Shown: one piece after another, positions 15,115 to 24,077 of the stretch | Layout of the letters: each line of letters opens with the position of its first letter | Position numbering within the stretch: position 1 is the stretch's first letter | Source of the DNA: an uncultured Muribaculaceae bacterium | GTDB taxonomy: Bacteria > Bacteroidota > Bacteroidia > Bacteroidales > Muribaculaceae | Assembly: GCA_910583675.1 (NCBI GenBank) | Contig: CAJTYH010000020.1 | Coordinates: 1 to 54,272 of the forward strand | Direction: 5' to 3' | DNA: 54,272 bases | Made by a program: the position numbers and the translations under genes | Notes under the pieces: model-generated | Told to the model about the DNA's origin: nothing | Seen by the model: only the letters and a program-made list of their open reading frames with translations | Database searches by the model: none

Positions 15115-17022
15115 TTAATCAGGAAGTTTCACGTGACCCGTTGCTGAAAGTGACACTGCCCCACCGTCGGCGAGACGGCGCACTGCAGAAGACACCGTTT
15201 CGGGACGACTACCCAGGAATGAAGCCAAGTCGCATACTGCCATCCCATCGGGATGGTCACGCAAGGCCGACAACAGCGACGCATCAATCCTTTCGGTAGG
15301 AACAGGAGATTTTTTTCTCTCCCCACGGCACACGTCGCACTTGCCGCACGATCCGGACGGACATTCCCCAAAATACTCAAGGAGTATCCTGCTCCTGCAT
15401 GCACTACCGTCAAAAAGGAACCGTCCCATAGCTTCGATGCGCCGCTTCATCTGTTCACGCCGCCATTCGTATACTTCACGCGGGAATACAAGATCCCCTA
15501 CGGGCTGCCTTGACATGAGAAACAGCACATAAGGCGTAGAAGACCGGGGCACATAATGGATCACGCCTAACCGTCCCAGTAGAAGCATGTTCTCATAGAC
15601 AGTGCGCTCCGTAAGATCCAGGGACGAAGCTATAAGCCTTTCGTCTATATGCTCGTAATCGGCAAAAATTCCGGTATAATTCCGCAATATGAATTGGAAC
15701 ACACGTTCGCACTCCGGATTGAGTCGCAGGTCGTAAAGTTCGTCACGCCTCATTATCACCATTAGGCGAGAACGCGCCGACACCTCCTCCACATACTCTA
15801 TATAACCTGATTGGCTCAACAACTTGAGCGCACTTGACGCAGCCGCCGGCTGAAGCGACCAACGTGCACAGAATTTAGCCAGATCAAGTTCACAGAGGCG
15901 CTGAAACCCCTCCCCCATTGCCACATTGAGATATACGCATAACTTGTGGTATACATCACGGAGATAATCCTTGGGAGGAAACGCCGACGACAGACGCCGG
16001 GACAGCACCCCCTTGTCAACGGATGGATTGACCAACGATACGGCGAAGCACTCAAGACCGTCGCGCCCGGCACGCCCGGCTTCCTGGTAATACTCTTCAA
16101 GGGAAGAGGGGGGATCCACATGCACTACGATCCTCACATCCGGCTTGTCTATACCCATGCCGAAAGCCGTCGTGGCTACCATCACCCTGATCTCACCGCT
16201 TTTCCACCTGTTCTGACGCTCATTCTTCTCTTCAGGCGAAAGCCCCGCATGATAATATCCGGCACTTATCCCTGCATTGAGAAGTACTTCCGCCATAAGC
16301 GCGGCACGTTTACGGGAACGCACGTATACGATCCCACAGCCCTTCACTCGGCTTAACACATGCACCAAGGCGGCATCCTTGTTCTCGCAGTTCCGCACCA
16401 CATAGGAGAGATTCTTCCGGTCGAAAGTGAGCCTCAACGTACGTGCGCCGCTCCTGAATCCCAGCTGCGAACGGATGTCGTCGGCTACGGCCGGTGTAGC
16501 GGATGCCGTGAGCGCAAGCACAGGCGCATCAGGGAAATAGCCCCTCAGTTCCGAGATTCTAAGATATGACGGACGGAAGTCGTACCCCCATTGCGAGATG
16601 CAATGCGCCTCATCAACCACAATAAGCCTCACCGGAAGTTCCCTGATCCACGCTGCAAAACCTTGGCTTTGCAGCTTTTCCGGAGACAAGTAAAGAATCC
16701 TGGCATAACCGAGACGGCATTTGTCAAGTATCAGCTTGCTCTCACGTCTGGTCAGCGCCGCATGTAGGAAAAAAGCTGTTATCCCATGGTCGCGCAGATT
16801 GTCCACCTGATCCTTCATCAAGGATATCAGCGGAGTGATCACCAGTGTAAGCCCGTCAAGCATCAGCGCCGGGACTTGAAAGGTCACGGACTTTCCACCA
16901 CCCGTGGCCATCAACCCGAGGGTGTCGTTGCCGGCAAGCACGGACTCTATGATCTCGGCCTGCATCGGGCGAAACGAACTGTATCCCCAGTGCTCCTTGA
17001 GGATGTCTACGGGAGAGATCAT
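15115..17022 (-). CDS. recQ: RecQ-family ATP-dependent DNA helicase
   Basis: A 635-residue 3'-5' superfamily 2 helicase for recombination and fork repair. The motifs are all visible: FRPMQAEII, ATGGGKSVTFQVPA (Walker A), VDEAHCISQWGYDFRPSY (DEAH plus aromatic loop), TASATP, and GMGIDKPDVRIVVH with QEAGRAGRDG (motifs V and VI). The C-terminal zinc-binding cluster is CRSRILLEYFGECPSGSCGKCDVC, after which a winged-helix-like end follows. A full HRDC domain does not appear. It starts 13 bases after the recJ stop, so the pair forms an operon. Confidence 0.95.
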   Translation of the reverse strand: MISPVDILKEHWGYSSFRPMQAEIIESVLAGNDTLGLMATGGGKSVTFQVPALMLDGLTLVITPLISLMKDQVDNLRDHGITAFFLHAALTRRESKLILDKCRLGYARILYLSPEKLQSQGFAAWIRELPVRLIVVDEAHCISQWGYDFRPSYLRISELRGYFPDAPVLALTASATPAVADDIRSQLGFRSGARTLRLTFDRKNLSYVVRNCENKDAALVHVLSRVKGCGIVYVRSRKRAALMAEVLLNAGISAGYYHAGLSPEEKNERQNRWKSGEIRVMVATTAFGMGIDKPDVRIVVHVDPPSSLEEYYQEAGRAGRDGLECFAVSLVNPSVDKGVLSRRLSSAFPPKDYLRDVYHKLCVYLNVAMGEGFQRLCELDLAKFCARWSLQPAAASSALKLLSQSGYIEYVEEVSARSRLMVIMRRDELYDLRLNPECERVFQFILRNYTGIFADYEHIDERLIASSLDLTERTVYENMLLLGRLGVIHYVPRSSTPYVLFLMSRQPVGDLVFPREVYEWRREQMKRRIEAMGRFLFDGSACRSRILLEYFGECPSGSCGKCDVCRGERKKSPVPTERIDASLLSALRDHPDGMAVCDLASFLGSRPETVSSAVRRLADGGAVSLSATGHVKLPD

Positions 17023-17035
17023 ATGCGGGATATGC

Positions 17036-18760
17036 TCAATTTATGCGTATTTCCTTGACTTGAAGCTGTATGGCATTCTGAGACGGCTGATGCTTGTTGT
17101 CCTCTATGGTATAGCATATGTCAAAACGGCAACCGGCGTGGATACGCGCGAAAAGATCCGCCTTGTTAAAGGCTATGCCGTTGAATACCTTTCCGGAAGT
17201 ATCATCCACAAGTTCAAGCTTGATATGCTCCAACTGTCTACCTACAAGCTTGGACGTGCCGAAATCCATCACCCCACGAGTGCAGAAGACCGGCTTCTGG
17301 TTTCCGGGGCCGAACGGATTGAAACGTCTGAGCGTCGCGATGAATTCCGGTGTGATTTCCGAGAATGTCAGATAAGCGTCTATGTCAAACTGGGGATGAA
17401 GCTGCGAGGGGAGTATGTTCGATGCCACGTACTCCTCGAAGCGGCGGGTGAATTCGGGTATATGCTCCTCCTTAAGCGACAACCCAACGGCATAGGTGTG
17501 GCCGCCAAAATTCTCCAGAAGGTCGCGTGTGGAGTCCACTGCCTTGTAAATGTCAAAACCCTGCACCGAGCGCGATGAGCCGGTAGCCAGACCATTAGCA
17601 AGCGTAAGCACCACCGACGGCTTGTAATACAGCTCGGTAAGGCGCGAAGCCACGATACCAATTATTCCCTTATGCCAGTCCTTGTTGAAAATCACGATGG
17701 ATTTCTTGTCTGCCTCCGACTCCTGCCTGTCAGACAAGATGGCATTGGCCTCCTCGGTTATCCGCTTGTCAAGCTCCTTGCGGTCACGGTTGTACTGGTC
17801 GATGTTCTTTGCCCGTTCATATGCGTCGCCGATTACCTTGGACACGAGCAGTTCCACCGCCTCCCTGCCGCTCTGCATGCGTCCTGACGCATTGATGCGC
17901 GGCCCGATCTTGAAAACCACGTCAGAGATGGTGATCTCGCGATTGGTAAGGTTGCAGATCCTGATTATGGCACGCAGACCCATGTTCGGATTGGTATTCA
18001 ACCTCTTCAATCCATAATATGCCATTATGCGGTTCTCGTCGACCATCGGCACTATATCGGCCGCGATTGAGACCGCCACAAGGTCAAGCATCCCTTCAAG
18101 GTCGGTCTGCGGTATACCGTTGCTTATGGCGAACGCCTGCATGAGCTTGTAGCCTACCCCGCAGCCGGACAGATGCGGGCAGGGATATGCCGAGCCCTCC
18201 ATCTTGGGATTCAGTATCGCCACGGCCTGAGGCAGTTCCGCGTCAGGCACATGATGGTCGCATATTATAAAGTCTATGCCATGCTCACGCGCATGGGCAA
18301 TCTCTTCATTGGCCTTTATGCCGCAGTCGAGAATGATAACGAGTTTTACGCCCTGCTCGGCGAAATCGTCTATGATCTCGCTTGATATCCCGTATCCCTC
18401 CTCGTAACGCGTGGGGATAAAGAAATCTATATTCGAGTAGAAGTTGGACAGATACTTGTACACGAGGGCTACAGCCGTGGTTCCGTCCACGTCGTAGTCT
18501 CCATAGACCATTATCTTCTCTTTCGCCCCCATGGCACGGTTAAGGCGGCTCACGGCCTTGTCCATGTCGGGCATGAGAAACGGATCATGGAGATTCTTGA
18601 GGCGCGGACTAAAGAACCGCTCCGCATCCTCCACAGACGTGATTCCGCGCTGCACCAGCAATTGGCTTACAGGCGGACACGACGCATATCGCTTTGCAAG
18701 CGCCGTCTCTATCTTCTGCTCTTCTTGTGTCAGGGGTAAATAATTCCATTTACCTGTCAT
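17036..18760 (-). CDS. recJ: Single-stranded-DNA-specific exonuclease RecJ
   Basis: A 574-residue 5'-3' single-strand exonuclease of the DHH superfamily, which works with RecQ-type helicases at gaps and stalled forks. The metal-binding motifs are YGDYDVDGTTA (residues 86-96), IILDCGIKANEE, the DHH motif CDHHVPDAELP, and the DHHA1 segment GGHTYAVGLSL. A C-terminal OB-like domain completes the normal length. recQ follows after 13 bases. The gene is preceded by an unusually long possible leader (to about 19034). Confidence 0.96.
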   Translation of the reverse strand: MTGKWNYLPLTQEEQKIETALAKRYASCPPVSQLLVQRGITSVEDAERFFSPRLKNLHDPFLMPDMDKAVSRLNRAMGAKEKIMVYGDYDVDGTTAVALVYKYLSNFYSNIDFFIPTRYEEGYGISSEIIDDFAEQGVKLVIILDCGIKANEEIAHAREHGIDFIICDHHVPDAELPQAVAILNPKMEGSAYPCPHLSGCGVGYKLMQAFAISNGIPQTDLEGMLDLVAVSIAADIVPMVDENRIMAYYGLKRLNTNPNMGLRAIIRICNLTNREITISDVVFKIGPRINASGRMQSGREAVELLVSKVIGDAYERAKNIDQYNRDRKELDKRITEEANAILSDRQESEADKKSIVIFNKDWHKGIIGIVASRLTELYYKPSVVLTLANGLATGSSRSVQGFDIYKAVDSTRDLLENFGGHTYAVGLSLKEEHIPEFTRRFEEYVASNILPSQLHPQFDIDAYLTFSEITPEFIATLRRFNPFGPGNQKPVFCTRGVMDFGTSKLVGRQLEHIKLELVDDTSGKVFNGIAFNKADLFARIHAGCRFDICYTIEDNKHQPSQNAIQLQVKEIRIN

Positions 18761-19040
18761 TTATGTTGTTTTTTTATTGGCAAGGCCGGGTGTCCCTTTG
18801 GCTGGCATGACAGACATGCACCCCGGGGACATGGAGAAAGAGGGTATATATGGCAGGAGAGGAGCGCCGGTATAGCGACAGGAGAAATACCGAAAGAGGC
18901 GGCATATCCCCACATAAGGCATCGGAACTTCCGATCTCAGGCAAATCGCCTCCGTGTAAGCGTGGAGAGGATACGGATGGACGATACGCATGCCTGAATC
19001 GTATCTTAAAGGCACTATTTGGCCATAATAGTTCCAAATG
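18761..19040 (-). other. Gene-free region, possible structured leader of recJ
   Basis: I find no convincing coding frame here. The minus strand, read as RNA from the -7 element at 19041, contains several short inverted repeats: GATACG...CGTATC, GGCGATTTGCC and ATCGGAAGTTCCGAT. This could be a regulatory leader of about 270 nt or a small RNA, but no known riboswitch or RNA family was recognised. Confidence 0.3.
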
Positions 19041-19048
19041 CAAAAATA
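19041..19048 (-). promoter_or_regulatory. -7 element possibly driving recJ-recQ
   Basis: TATTTTTG on the minus strand matches TAnnTTTG. It is the only good match upstream of recJ that I saw, although 280 bases from the start; no -33 TTG is seen. Confidence 0.4.
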
Positions 19049-19154
19049 CACATTTTTTTTCGGTTTTCCGGGGTGGTTGAGATTTATTTGCAAAATTTTC
19101 TTCGTGCCACCTGCAGACCGGACACACATTGACTCCGGAAATTCAAACATGCCA

Positions 19155-19186
19155 TTTGTATACTAATACGAAAACAGATAATTTTG
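19155..19186 (+). promoter_or_regulatory. Promoter of the VanZ-like gene
   Basis: TTTG (19155-19158) and TAATTTTG (19179-19186) are spaced by 20 bases, an excellent Bacteroidota promoter. Transcription near 19193 supports translation from the ATG at 19218. Confidence 0.75.
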
Positions 19187-19217
19187 CATCAGACAAGCAT
19201 TACATACGCAATTCCTA

Positions 19218-19679
19218 ATGACAAAACCACAACCCTGCAAGCAATGCAGCAATCGCTGCGGCAAGACAAAACTCAGACGCACTATGGCATGGTGGCGGCG
19301 TAAGGTGCCGGCATGGTGCGTCACGACAATCGTGTTGGGCGCCATCCTTTGGCTTACACTCGCAAGAGCGCCCATTCCCGAAACGGAGATACCGGCGATC
19401 CCCGGTGCCGACAAGGTGGTACATGCAATAATGTTCGGCGGACTGACACTGGTAATGTGCTGGGACTGGTATGTGAGCCGGCGACAGATCCTGAAAAGAT
19501 GGCAGGTATCATTGTGCGCCGTGGCATCCATAATAGTGGGAGGCGCGATTGAAATAGCACAAGGGGCAATGGGGTATGGCCGAAGCGCCGACATCATGGA
19601 TTTTGCGGCGGATACCATAGGCGCGTTGACCGTTATGTACATGATCCTGAGGCGCACCCGACATCAGCAACCTGTATAA
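19218..19679 (+). CDS. VanZ-like membrane protein
   Basis: A 153-residue inner-membrane protein of the VanZ superfamily, named after a teicoplanin-resistance accessory but mostly of unknown function in genomes like this. Diagnostic segments are the GADKVVHAIMFGGLT helix and SADIMDFAADTIGAL near the C-terminus; four membrane helices can be drawn. It has an unusual N-terminal extension with three cysteines spaced CxxCxxxC (CKQCSNRC, residues 7-14). A second ATG at 19284 would remove it, but the promoter suits the longer form. No resistance role should be assumed. Confidence 0.8.
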   Translation: MTKPQPCKQCSNRCGKTKLRRTMAWWRRKVPAWCVTTIVLGAILWLTLARAPIPETEIPAIPGADKVVHAIMFGGLTLVMCWDWYVSRRQILKRWQVSLCAVASIIVGGAIEIAQGAMGYGRSADIMDFAADTIGALTVMYMILRRTRHQQPV

Positions 19680-19699
19680 AAGACCCATTCGCAAACAGA

Positions 19700-19739
19700 A
19701 AGCGCCGCCTGACAGGAATTTGCCTGCCAGACAGCGCTT
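19700..19739. terminator. Bidirectional terminator between the VanZ-like and TlpA genes
   Basis: AAGCGC (19700-19705) and GCGCTT (19734-19739) form the base, and CTGACAGG/GCCTGCCAG the upper stem with one mismatch or bulge. On the plus strand ATCGTTTTTGC follows. Confidence 0.7.
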
Positions 19740-19762
19740 ATCGTTTTTGCTTCCTTAAAAGA

Positions 19763-20836
19763 TTATTTCGCTGCAACGGAGTCGGCAGGAGCGGCAAGGG
19801 TGCCGTCGAAGTAAGCCTTTACGTCCGCACGAAGCTCAGCGTCCTGCTTGTCGCGCGAAAGGATTGTGCCATCGGGGCCGAAGAGGATTATGCAGGGGAT
19901 CCCGGTGATGCCGTAAAGATCGGTGGGGACGGCCTGTGCGTTGATAATTTGCTGCCAGGGCAACTGATGCTTCTCAATTGCAGCGAGCGTATTTTCCGGC
20001 TCGTCCCAGACGGCAACGCCGAGCACCTCCAATCCCTGAGATCCATATTCGGCGAGGATCTCCTTGATGACTTTCGTCTCACGGATGCAGGGGCCGCACC
20101 AGCTTGCCCAGAAGTCTACAAGCACCGGCTTGCCGCGACCCACGTAATCAGACAGGCTCTGACTTACGCTATCGTTCTTGATCGTGAAATCCACGAACTT
20201 GTTGCCGACAGAGGTCTTTTCCTTGTTCTCGGCAGCTTCCAGGAGCTTGGCCACACGCTTGTAGTCCTTGAGTGAGGGGTGAGCCTCGAGCATGCCGTTC
20301 AGTTCGTCAAGATTCATCGAATATGCCTTGTCAAGGAAAAAGCTATAGCCGATCACGTTGTCCAGATTGGCATTGAAAACCGAATCCACATATGCATCAT
20401 ACTCGGCGTTGATCAGTTCGCGTGCCTCGTCCCCGGTGGAATCCTGAGGAACAGCATTATATTTTTGTTCCAACTCCTGAAGGTGTCCTACTATGCTGTT
20501 GTTCATCTCATTAAGAGGGGTGCCCGTGGCCTTTCGGTCGGCGAATGTGATCTCTCCGCCTTCCAATATCATATTACCCAAGCGGTTACCGTCGATTATG
20601 AGCCGAGCCAATGCCGGAGAGGCTACTGTACCTGAAAATTTTGCGGCCCCGTTTTCAACAGTCACGGAGTCAACCTTGTCGCCGGTGTCGAAATTAACCA
20701 GGAAAGCCGTCGCGCCATCAAATTCAGCCGGCACCGTTGCTGTCACCACATACGATGCATCAGGGGTCGTGCTATTGCAGGCTGCAAGCATGGCCACAGC
20801 CGCCATGGAAAGAAGTTTGGTCTTCGTTTTGGTCAT
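19763..20836 (-). CDS. TlpA-like thiol-disulfide oxidoreductase lipoprotein
   Basis: A 357-residue exported lipoprotein of the TlpA/ResA class. The signal peptide ends in lipobox MLAAC (Cys near 19). The N-terminal half resembles the DUF4369 beta domain common in Bacteroidota thioredoxin lipoproteins. The C-terminal half is a thioredoxin fold with DFWASWCGPCIRETKVI (catalytic CGPC) and the cis-proline segment YGITGIPCIILF, where an extra Cys follows the cis-Pro. It probably reduces periplasmic disulfides. The frame extends upstream to 21016, but those residues have no signal-peptide character and the ATG at 20836 gives a perfect one. Confidence 0.92.
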   Translation of the reverse strand: MTKTKTKLLSMAAVAMLAACNSTTPDASYVVTATVPAEFDGATAFLVNFDTGDKVDSVTVENGAAKFSGTVASPALARLIIDGNRLGNMILEGGEITFADRKATGTPLNEMNNSIVGHLQELEQKYNAVPQDSTGDEARELINAEYDAYVDSVFNANLDNVIGYSFFLDKAYSMNLDELNGMLEAHPSLKDYKRVAKLLEAAENKEKTSVGNKFVDFTIKNDSVSQSLSDYVGRGKPVLVDFWASWCGPCIRETKVIKEILAEYGSQGLEVLGVAVWDEPENTLAAIEKHQLPWQQIINAQAVPTDLYGITGIPCIILFGPDGTILSRDKQDAELRADVKAYFDGTLAAPADSVAAK

Positions 20837-21029
20837 AATATCCAATTTTTGTAATTTTAAGCGATTTTTTTTTATATTTACGCCTACAAAGGAACGCATT
20901 TTTTTGTTATAACCAAAGTAATGCACAAGGAAATCACGGCACAGACAGCTATTCGCCCGGGAAATCCAAAGCGTCAATTCACCACATGGCGGAATCATAC
21001 AACCCGCTACAGTCACATATCATAAGATC

Positions 21030-22679
21030 ATGACAAAAGACCTTATAACATCCATATCAGACAGCATAAAGGCCAACTGGCAATCACCGATCCTTTCCGA
21101 TTTCCAGGGATCGTCTCTCACCGGCGCGGATGTTGCCGAGCGCATTGAGAAGATACATTTGATACTGAAAGAGTGCGGCATAAAACCCGGAGAAAAGATC
21201 GCGTTGTGCGCCCGTAACTCATCAGCCTGGGCAACAGCCTTCCTGGGCACACTCACATACGGAACGGTAGTAGTACCGCTTCTCCATGAGTTTCATCCGG
21301 AAAACGTGGAACATCTCGTATCGCATTCCGAATCCCGCATCCTCTTTACCGAGAAAAGCATCTTCGACCAACTTGACGAAACACGATTGGGAGATGTGCT
21401 GGGAGCAGTGCTCATACCCGAAATGGAGGTTGCATTCAGCCGTTCAAAATCGTTGACCAAAGCCGTGGCACAGGTCAACGCACTGTTCAATGAGAAATAC
21501 AGAGACGGTTTCACTCAGAAAGATGTCAACTACCGCGCCATGGCACCGGACAAGCTGGCACTCATAAACTACACATCGGGATCTACGGGCAACCCCAAAG
21601 GGGTCATGCTCAGCTACGGCAATCTCTGGAGCAATGTGCGCTTCGGACTGAAGAAAATAGATTTCCTGCACAAAGGGGACGGGATGCTGAGTATGCTCCC
21701 GCTTGCCCACATGTACGGCCTCGTGTTCGAGTTCCTTTTCCCCTTGTGCAAGGGATGCCATATAACGTTTCTCGGACGAGTTCCATCCCCCAAAGTAGTG
21801 CTCTCTGCATTCTCACAGGTGCGCCCCAAGCTGGTGATCACAGTGCCCCTCGTAATAGAGAAAATTGTGAAGGGCAACGTGTTCCCCAAGCTGCGCAAAC
21901 CGGTCATGCGACTTCTGCTCGCCATACCAGGAGTTCGCGACGTGATATATTCCAAGGTTCGCAAGCAGCTTCTCTCCGCATTCGGCGGACAGCTTTGCCA
22001 ACTGATTCTTGGCGGGGCGGCCGTAAGCTCAGAGGTGGAACAATTCCTGCGCAGGATAAAATTCCCGTTCACCGTTGGCTACGGCATGACCGAATGCGCC
22101 CCGTTGGTGACATATGAATGGTGGGAAACACAACGTCCGCACTCGTGCGGACGGCTGGTAGACGGGATGACGGCAAAAGTAGATTCACCTGATCCCGCGC
22201 ACATCCCCGGCATACTCCATGTAAAAGGAGCCAATGTAATGCAAGGTTATTACAAGAATCCTTCCGCTACGGCAGAAGCACTGGACAAGGACGGGTGGCT
22301 CGATACCGGCGACATATGCACAATCGACGAAGACGGATACGTATACCTCCGAGGACGCGACAAGAACATGATCCTAAGCTCGTCGGGGCAAAACGTGTAT
22401 CCCGAAGAGATTGAGATAAAACTCAACAATCTGCCATTGGTAGCCGAATCGGTGGTAGTGGAGCGCAATGGCAAGATCGTGGCGCTGGTCCATCCAGACT
22501 ACGACGCAGGAAGGAAACTGGGCATGACGGAGGAGACCATTGAAAAGCGGGCTACGGAAAACCTCAAGGAACTCAACAAGATGCTTCCGCCATATTCCCG
22601 CGTGAACTCCATCGAGATCCAGAAGGAAGCATTCGAAAAGACACCGAAGCAATCAATCCGCCGATTCCTCTACAAATGA
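21030..22679 (+). CDS. AMP-binding acyl-CoA ligase (long-chain fatty acid type)
   Basis: A 549-residue adenylate-forming enzyme that activates a fatty acid with ATP and loads it on CoA. It has the P-loop INYTSGSTGNPKGVML, the adenine motif GYGMTECAPLVTY, and the hinge DGWLDTGDICTIDEDGYVYLRGRDKNMI. A conserved C-terminal lysine region (EAFEKTPKQSIRRFLYK) completes it. FadD-like long-chain ligase is the best reading, though specificity varies across the family. Its stop overlaps the start of the next gene in ATGA, implying coupled translation with a surface lipoprotein. Confidence 0.9.
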   Translation: MTKDLITSISDSIKANWQSPILSDFQGSSLTGADVAERIEKIHLILKECGIKPGEKIALCARNSSAWATAFLGTLTYGTVVVPLLHEFHPENVEHLVSHSESRILFTEKSIFDQLDETRLGDVLGAVLIPEMEVAFSRSKSLTKAVAQVNALFNEKYRDGFTQKDVNYRAMAPDKLALINYTSGSTGNPKGVMLSYGNLWSNVRFGLKKIDFLHKGDGMLSMLPLAHMYGLVFEFLFPLCKGCHITFLGRVPSPKVVLSAFSQVRPKLVITVPLVIEKIVKGNVFPKLRKPVMRLLLAIPGVRDVIYSKVRKQLLSAFGGQLCQLILGGAAVSSEVEQFLRRIKFPFTVGYGMTECAPLVTYEWWETQRPHSCGRLVDGMTAKVDSPDPAHIPGILHVKGANVMQGYYKNPSATAEALDKDGWLDTGDICTIDEDGYVYLRGRDKNMILSSSGQNVYPEEIEIKLNNLPLVAESVVVERNGKIVALVHPDYDAGRKLGMTEETIEKRATENLKELNKMLPPYSRVNSIEIQKEAFEKTPKQSIRRFLYK

Positions 22680-23842
22680 AAACGAACCTTGTATTCCCCT
22701 TGGTTGCAATCGCGTTTGCCGCATCACTGCAGGGGTGCGAAACGTCTGACAACGGAAACATACCCATGATAGGAGTAGGTCTCGAAGATGTCTATTTCGT
22801 GCCACGCATGCAGAAGTTGCCACTCAGACCGGAGTTTACCGGCGACAGCTACGAGTGGACACTGACCACTCCGTCCGGCAAGACCTCCATCGTGGCCACA
22901 TCCCGGTCATACATCTTCCTTGAGGCTGAGGAGGGAGCATATACGCTCTCCCTGCGCATCAACGGCGACGACGGTGCTTTCACCGTTTCCACCAAAGTAA
23001 ACGTAGTGCACGAAGAGATAGAATACAGTCCGTATATATCCCAAGTCTACGAATATCGCCCCGCGCCCGGACAATTCGTCAATCAGATGCCGATATATGA
23101 ACCCGGCGACACATATGCCACCATGCTCGCAAAGGCAGAGAAATGCATCAAAGGCACAGCCGACGAGCTTATTTCGCTTGGAGGATGGGGAGGCTATGTG
23201 ACCTTCGGCTTCGATCATACCATTGTAAGCGATCCGGAAAATCCCGAACTACGCATCTGGGGGAACTCCTTTTACAACACCGGCTACGACGGCAAAGGGG
23301 GATCAGCGGAACCCGGCATAGTAATGGTCAGCTTTGACGAAAACTGCAACGGCATTCCCGATGACACCTGGTATGAACTGGCCGGAAGCGAATTTGCCAA
23401 CACCGTGCACGGATACACTGTCAAGTACAGACGTCCGGCCACCGAAAACGGCGACATAAAGTGGTCAGACGATACTGGCTCTACAGGGAAGATACCGCAT
23501 CTGCCCTTCCATCGCAACGCATACTTCCCCATGTGGCTCGAGGAGGACGAACTGTCATTCAACGGCTCCCTTCTCCCTCCCAATGGCGCCCTCGCGCCGG
23601 GAAGCCAGACCGACTACATCCTGCAAAGCTTTTCCTGGGGCTACGCAGACAACCATCCGAACTCGGAAACTGAATTGAACAGTTTCCATTTCCGGAATGC
23701 ACGCGACATCTCAGGAATGCCGGCAGTGCTGCCTGGAGTGGACTTCGTGCGCGTATACACTGCAGTAAACCAGGTTTGCGGGGCGATCGGAGAGACATCG
23801 ACCGAAATATCACGCGCCGCAGACCGTCGGTTGCTGCGCTGA
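22676..23842 (+). CDS. Surface lipoprotein with PKD-like domain, function unknown
   Basis: A 388-residue lipoprotein. The signal peptide ends in SLQGC (Cys near 20). Residues 35-115 look like a PKD or Ig-like beta domain (YEWTLTTPSGK). The larger C-terminal part has motifs that recur in Bacteroidota 'cell surface proteins': GGWGGYVTFGFDHTIV, EPGIVMVSFDENCNGIPDD and WYELAGSEF. Such proteins often accompany cobalamin or other surface-uptake genes, but none is seen here. Translation is coupled to the acyl-CoA ligase. I cannot name a ligand. Confidence 0.7.
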   Translation: MKTNLVFPLVAIAFAASLQGCETSDNGNIPMIGVGLEDVYFVPRMQKLPLRPEFTGDSYEWTLTTPSGKTSIVATSRSYIFLEAEEGAYTLSLRINGDDGAFTVSTKVNVVHEEIEYSPYISQVYEYRPAPGQFVNQMPIYEPGDTYATMLAKAEKCIKGTADELISLGGWGGYVTFGFDHTIVSDPENPELRIWGNSFYNTGYDGKGGSAEPGIVMVSFDENCNGIPDDTWYELAGSEFANTVHGYTVKYRRPATENGDIKWSDDTGSTGKIPHLPFHRNAYFPMWLEEDELSFNGSLLPPNGALAPGSQTDYILQSFSWGYADNHPNSETELNSFHFRNARDISGMPAVLPGVDFVRVYTAVNQVCGAIGETSTEISRAADRRLLR

Positions 23843-23920
23843 GCGTCAGTCTGAAACAGCCGATTCCCGTTCCGGCAGGCTGCATGCAAAATCACCAAAG
23901 ACATTTTTAGCCTGAAAGAT

Positions 23921-23952
23921 TTGTATTATTTTAAATAAAAAATGTACCTTTG
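23921..23952 (+). promoter_or_regulatory. Promoter of the lipoprotein gene at 24078
   Basis: TTG at 23921-23923 and TACCTTTG at 23945-23952 have 21-base spacing in an AT-rich setting. The implied leader is about 115 nt. Confidence 0.7.
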
Positions 23953-24077
23953 CGCCTATAAGCAATCAAACCGCATTGGCATATTACCTTTTTGCAATCG
24001 CAACAGTATAGTTTAAGATGCCAACCGAGCGGCATTGCGAACGTTGTCTATCATTAATTAATTTAAAATAGAACAGA

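Noticed and set aside
18761..19150. Minus-strand open frame of 129 codons before recJ
   Set aside because: Composition is unlike a protein here (many Pro, Cys, Tyr without pattern) and no ribosome site is visible.
19218..19679. Glycopeptide resistance gene vanZ
   Set aside because: Only the fold is shared; no van cluster is present and Gram-negative homologues are of unknown function.
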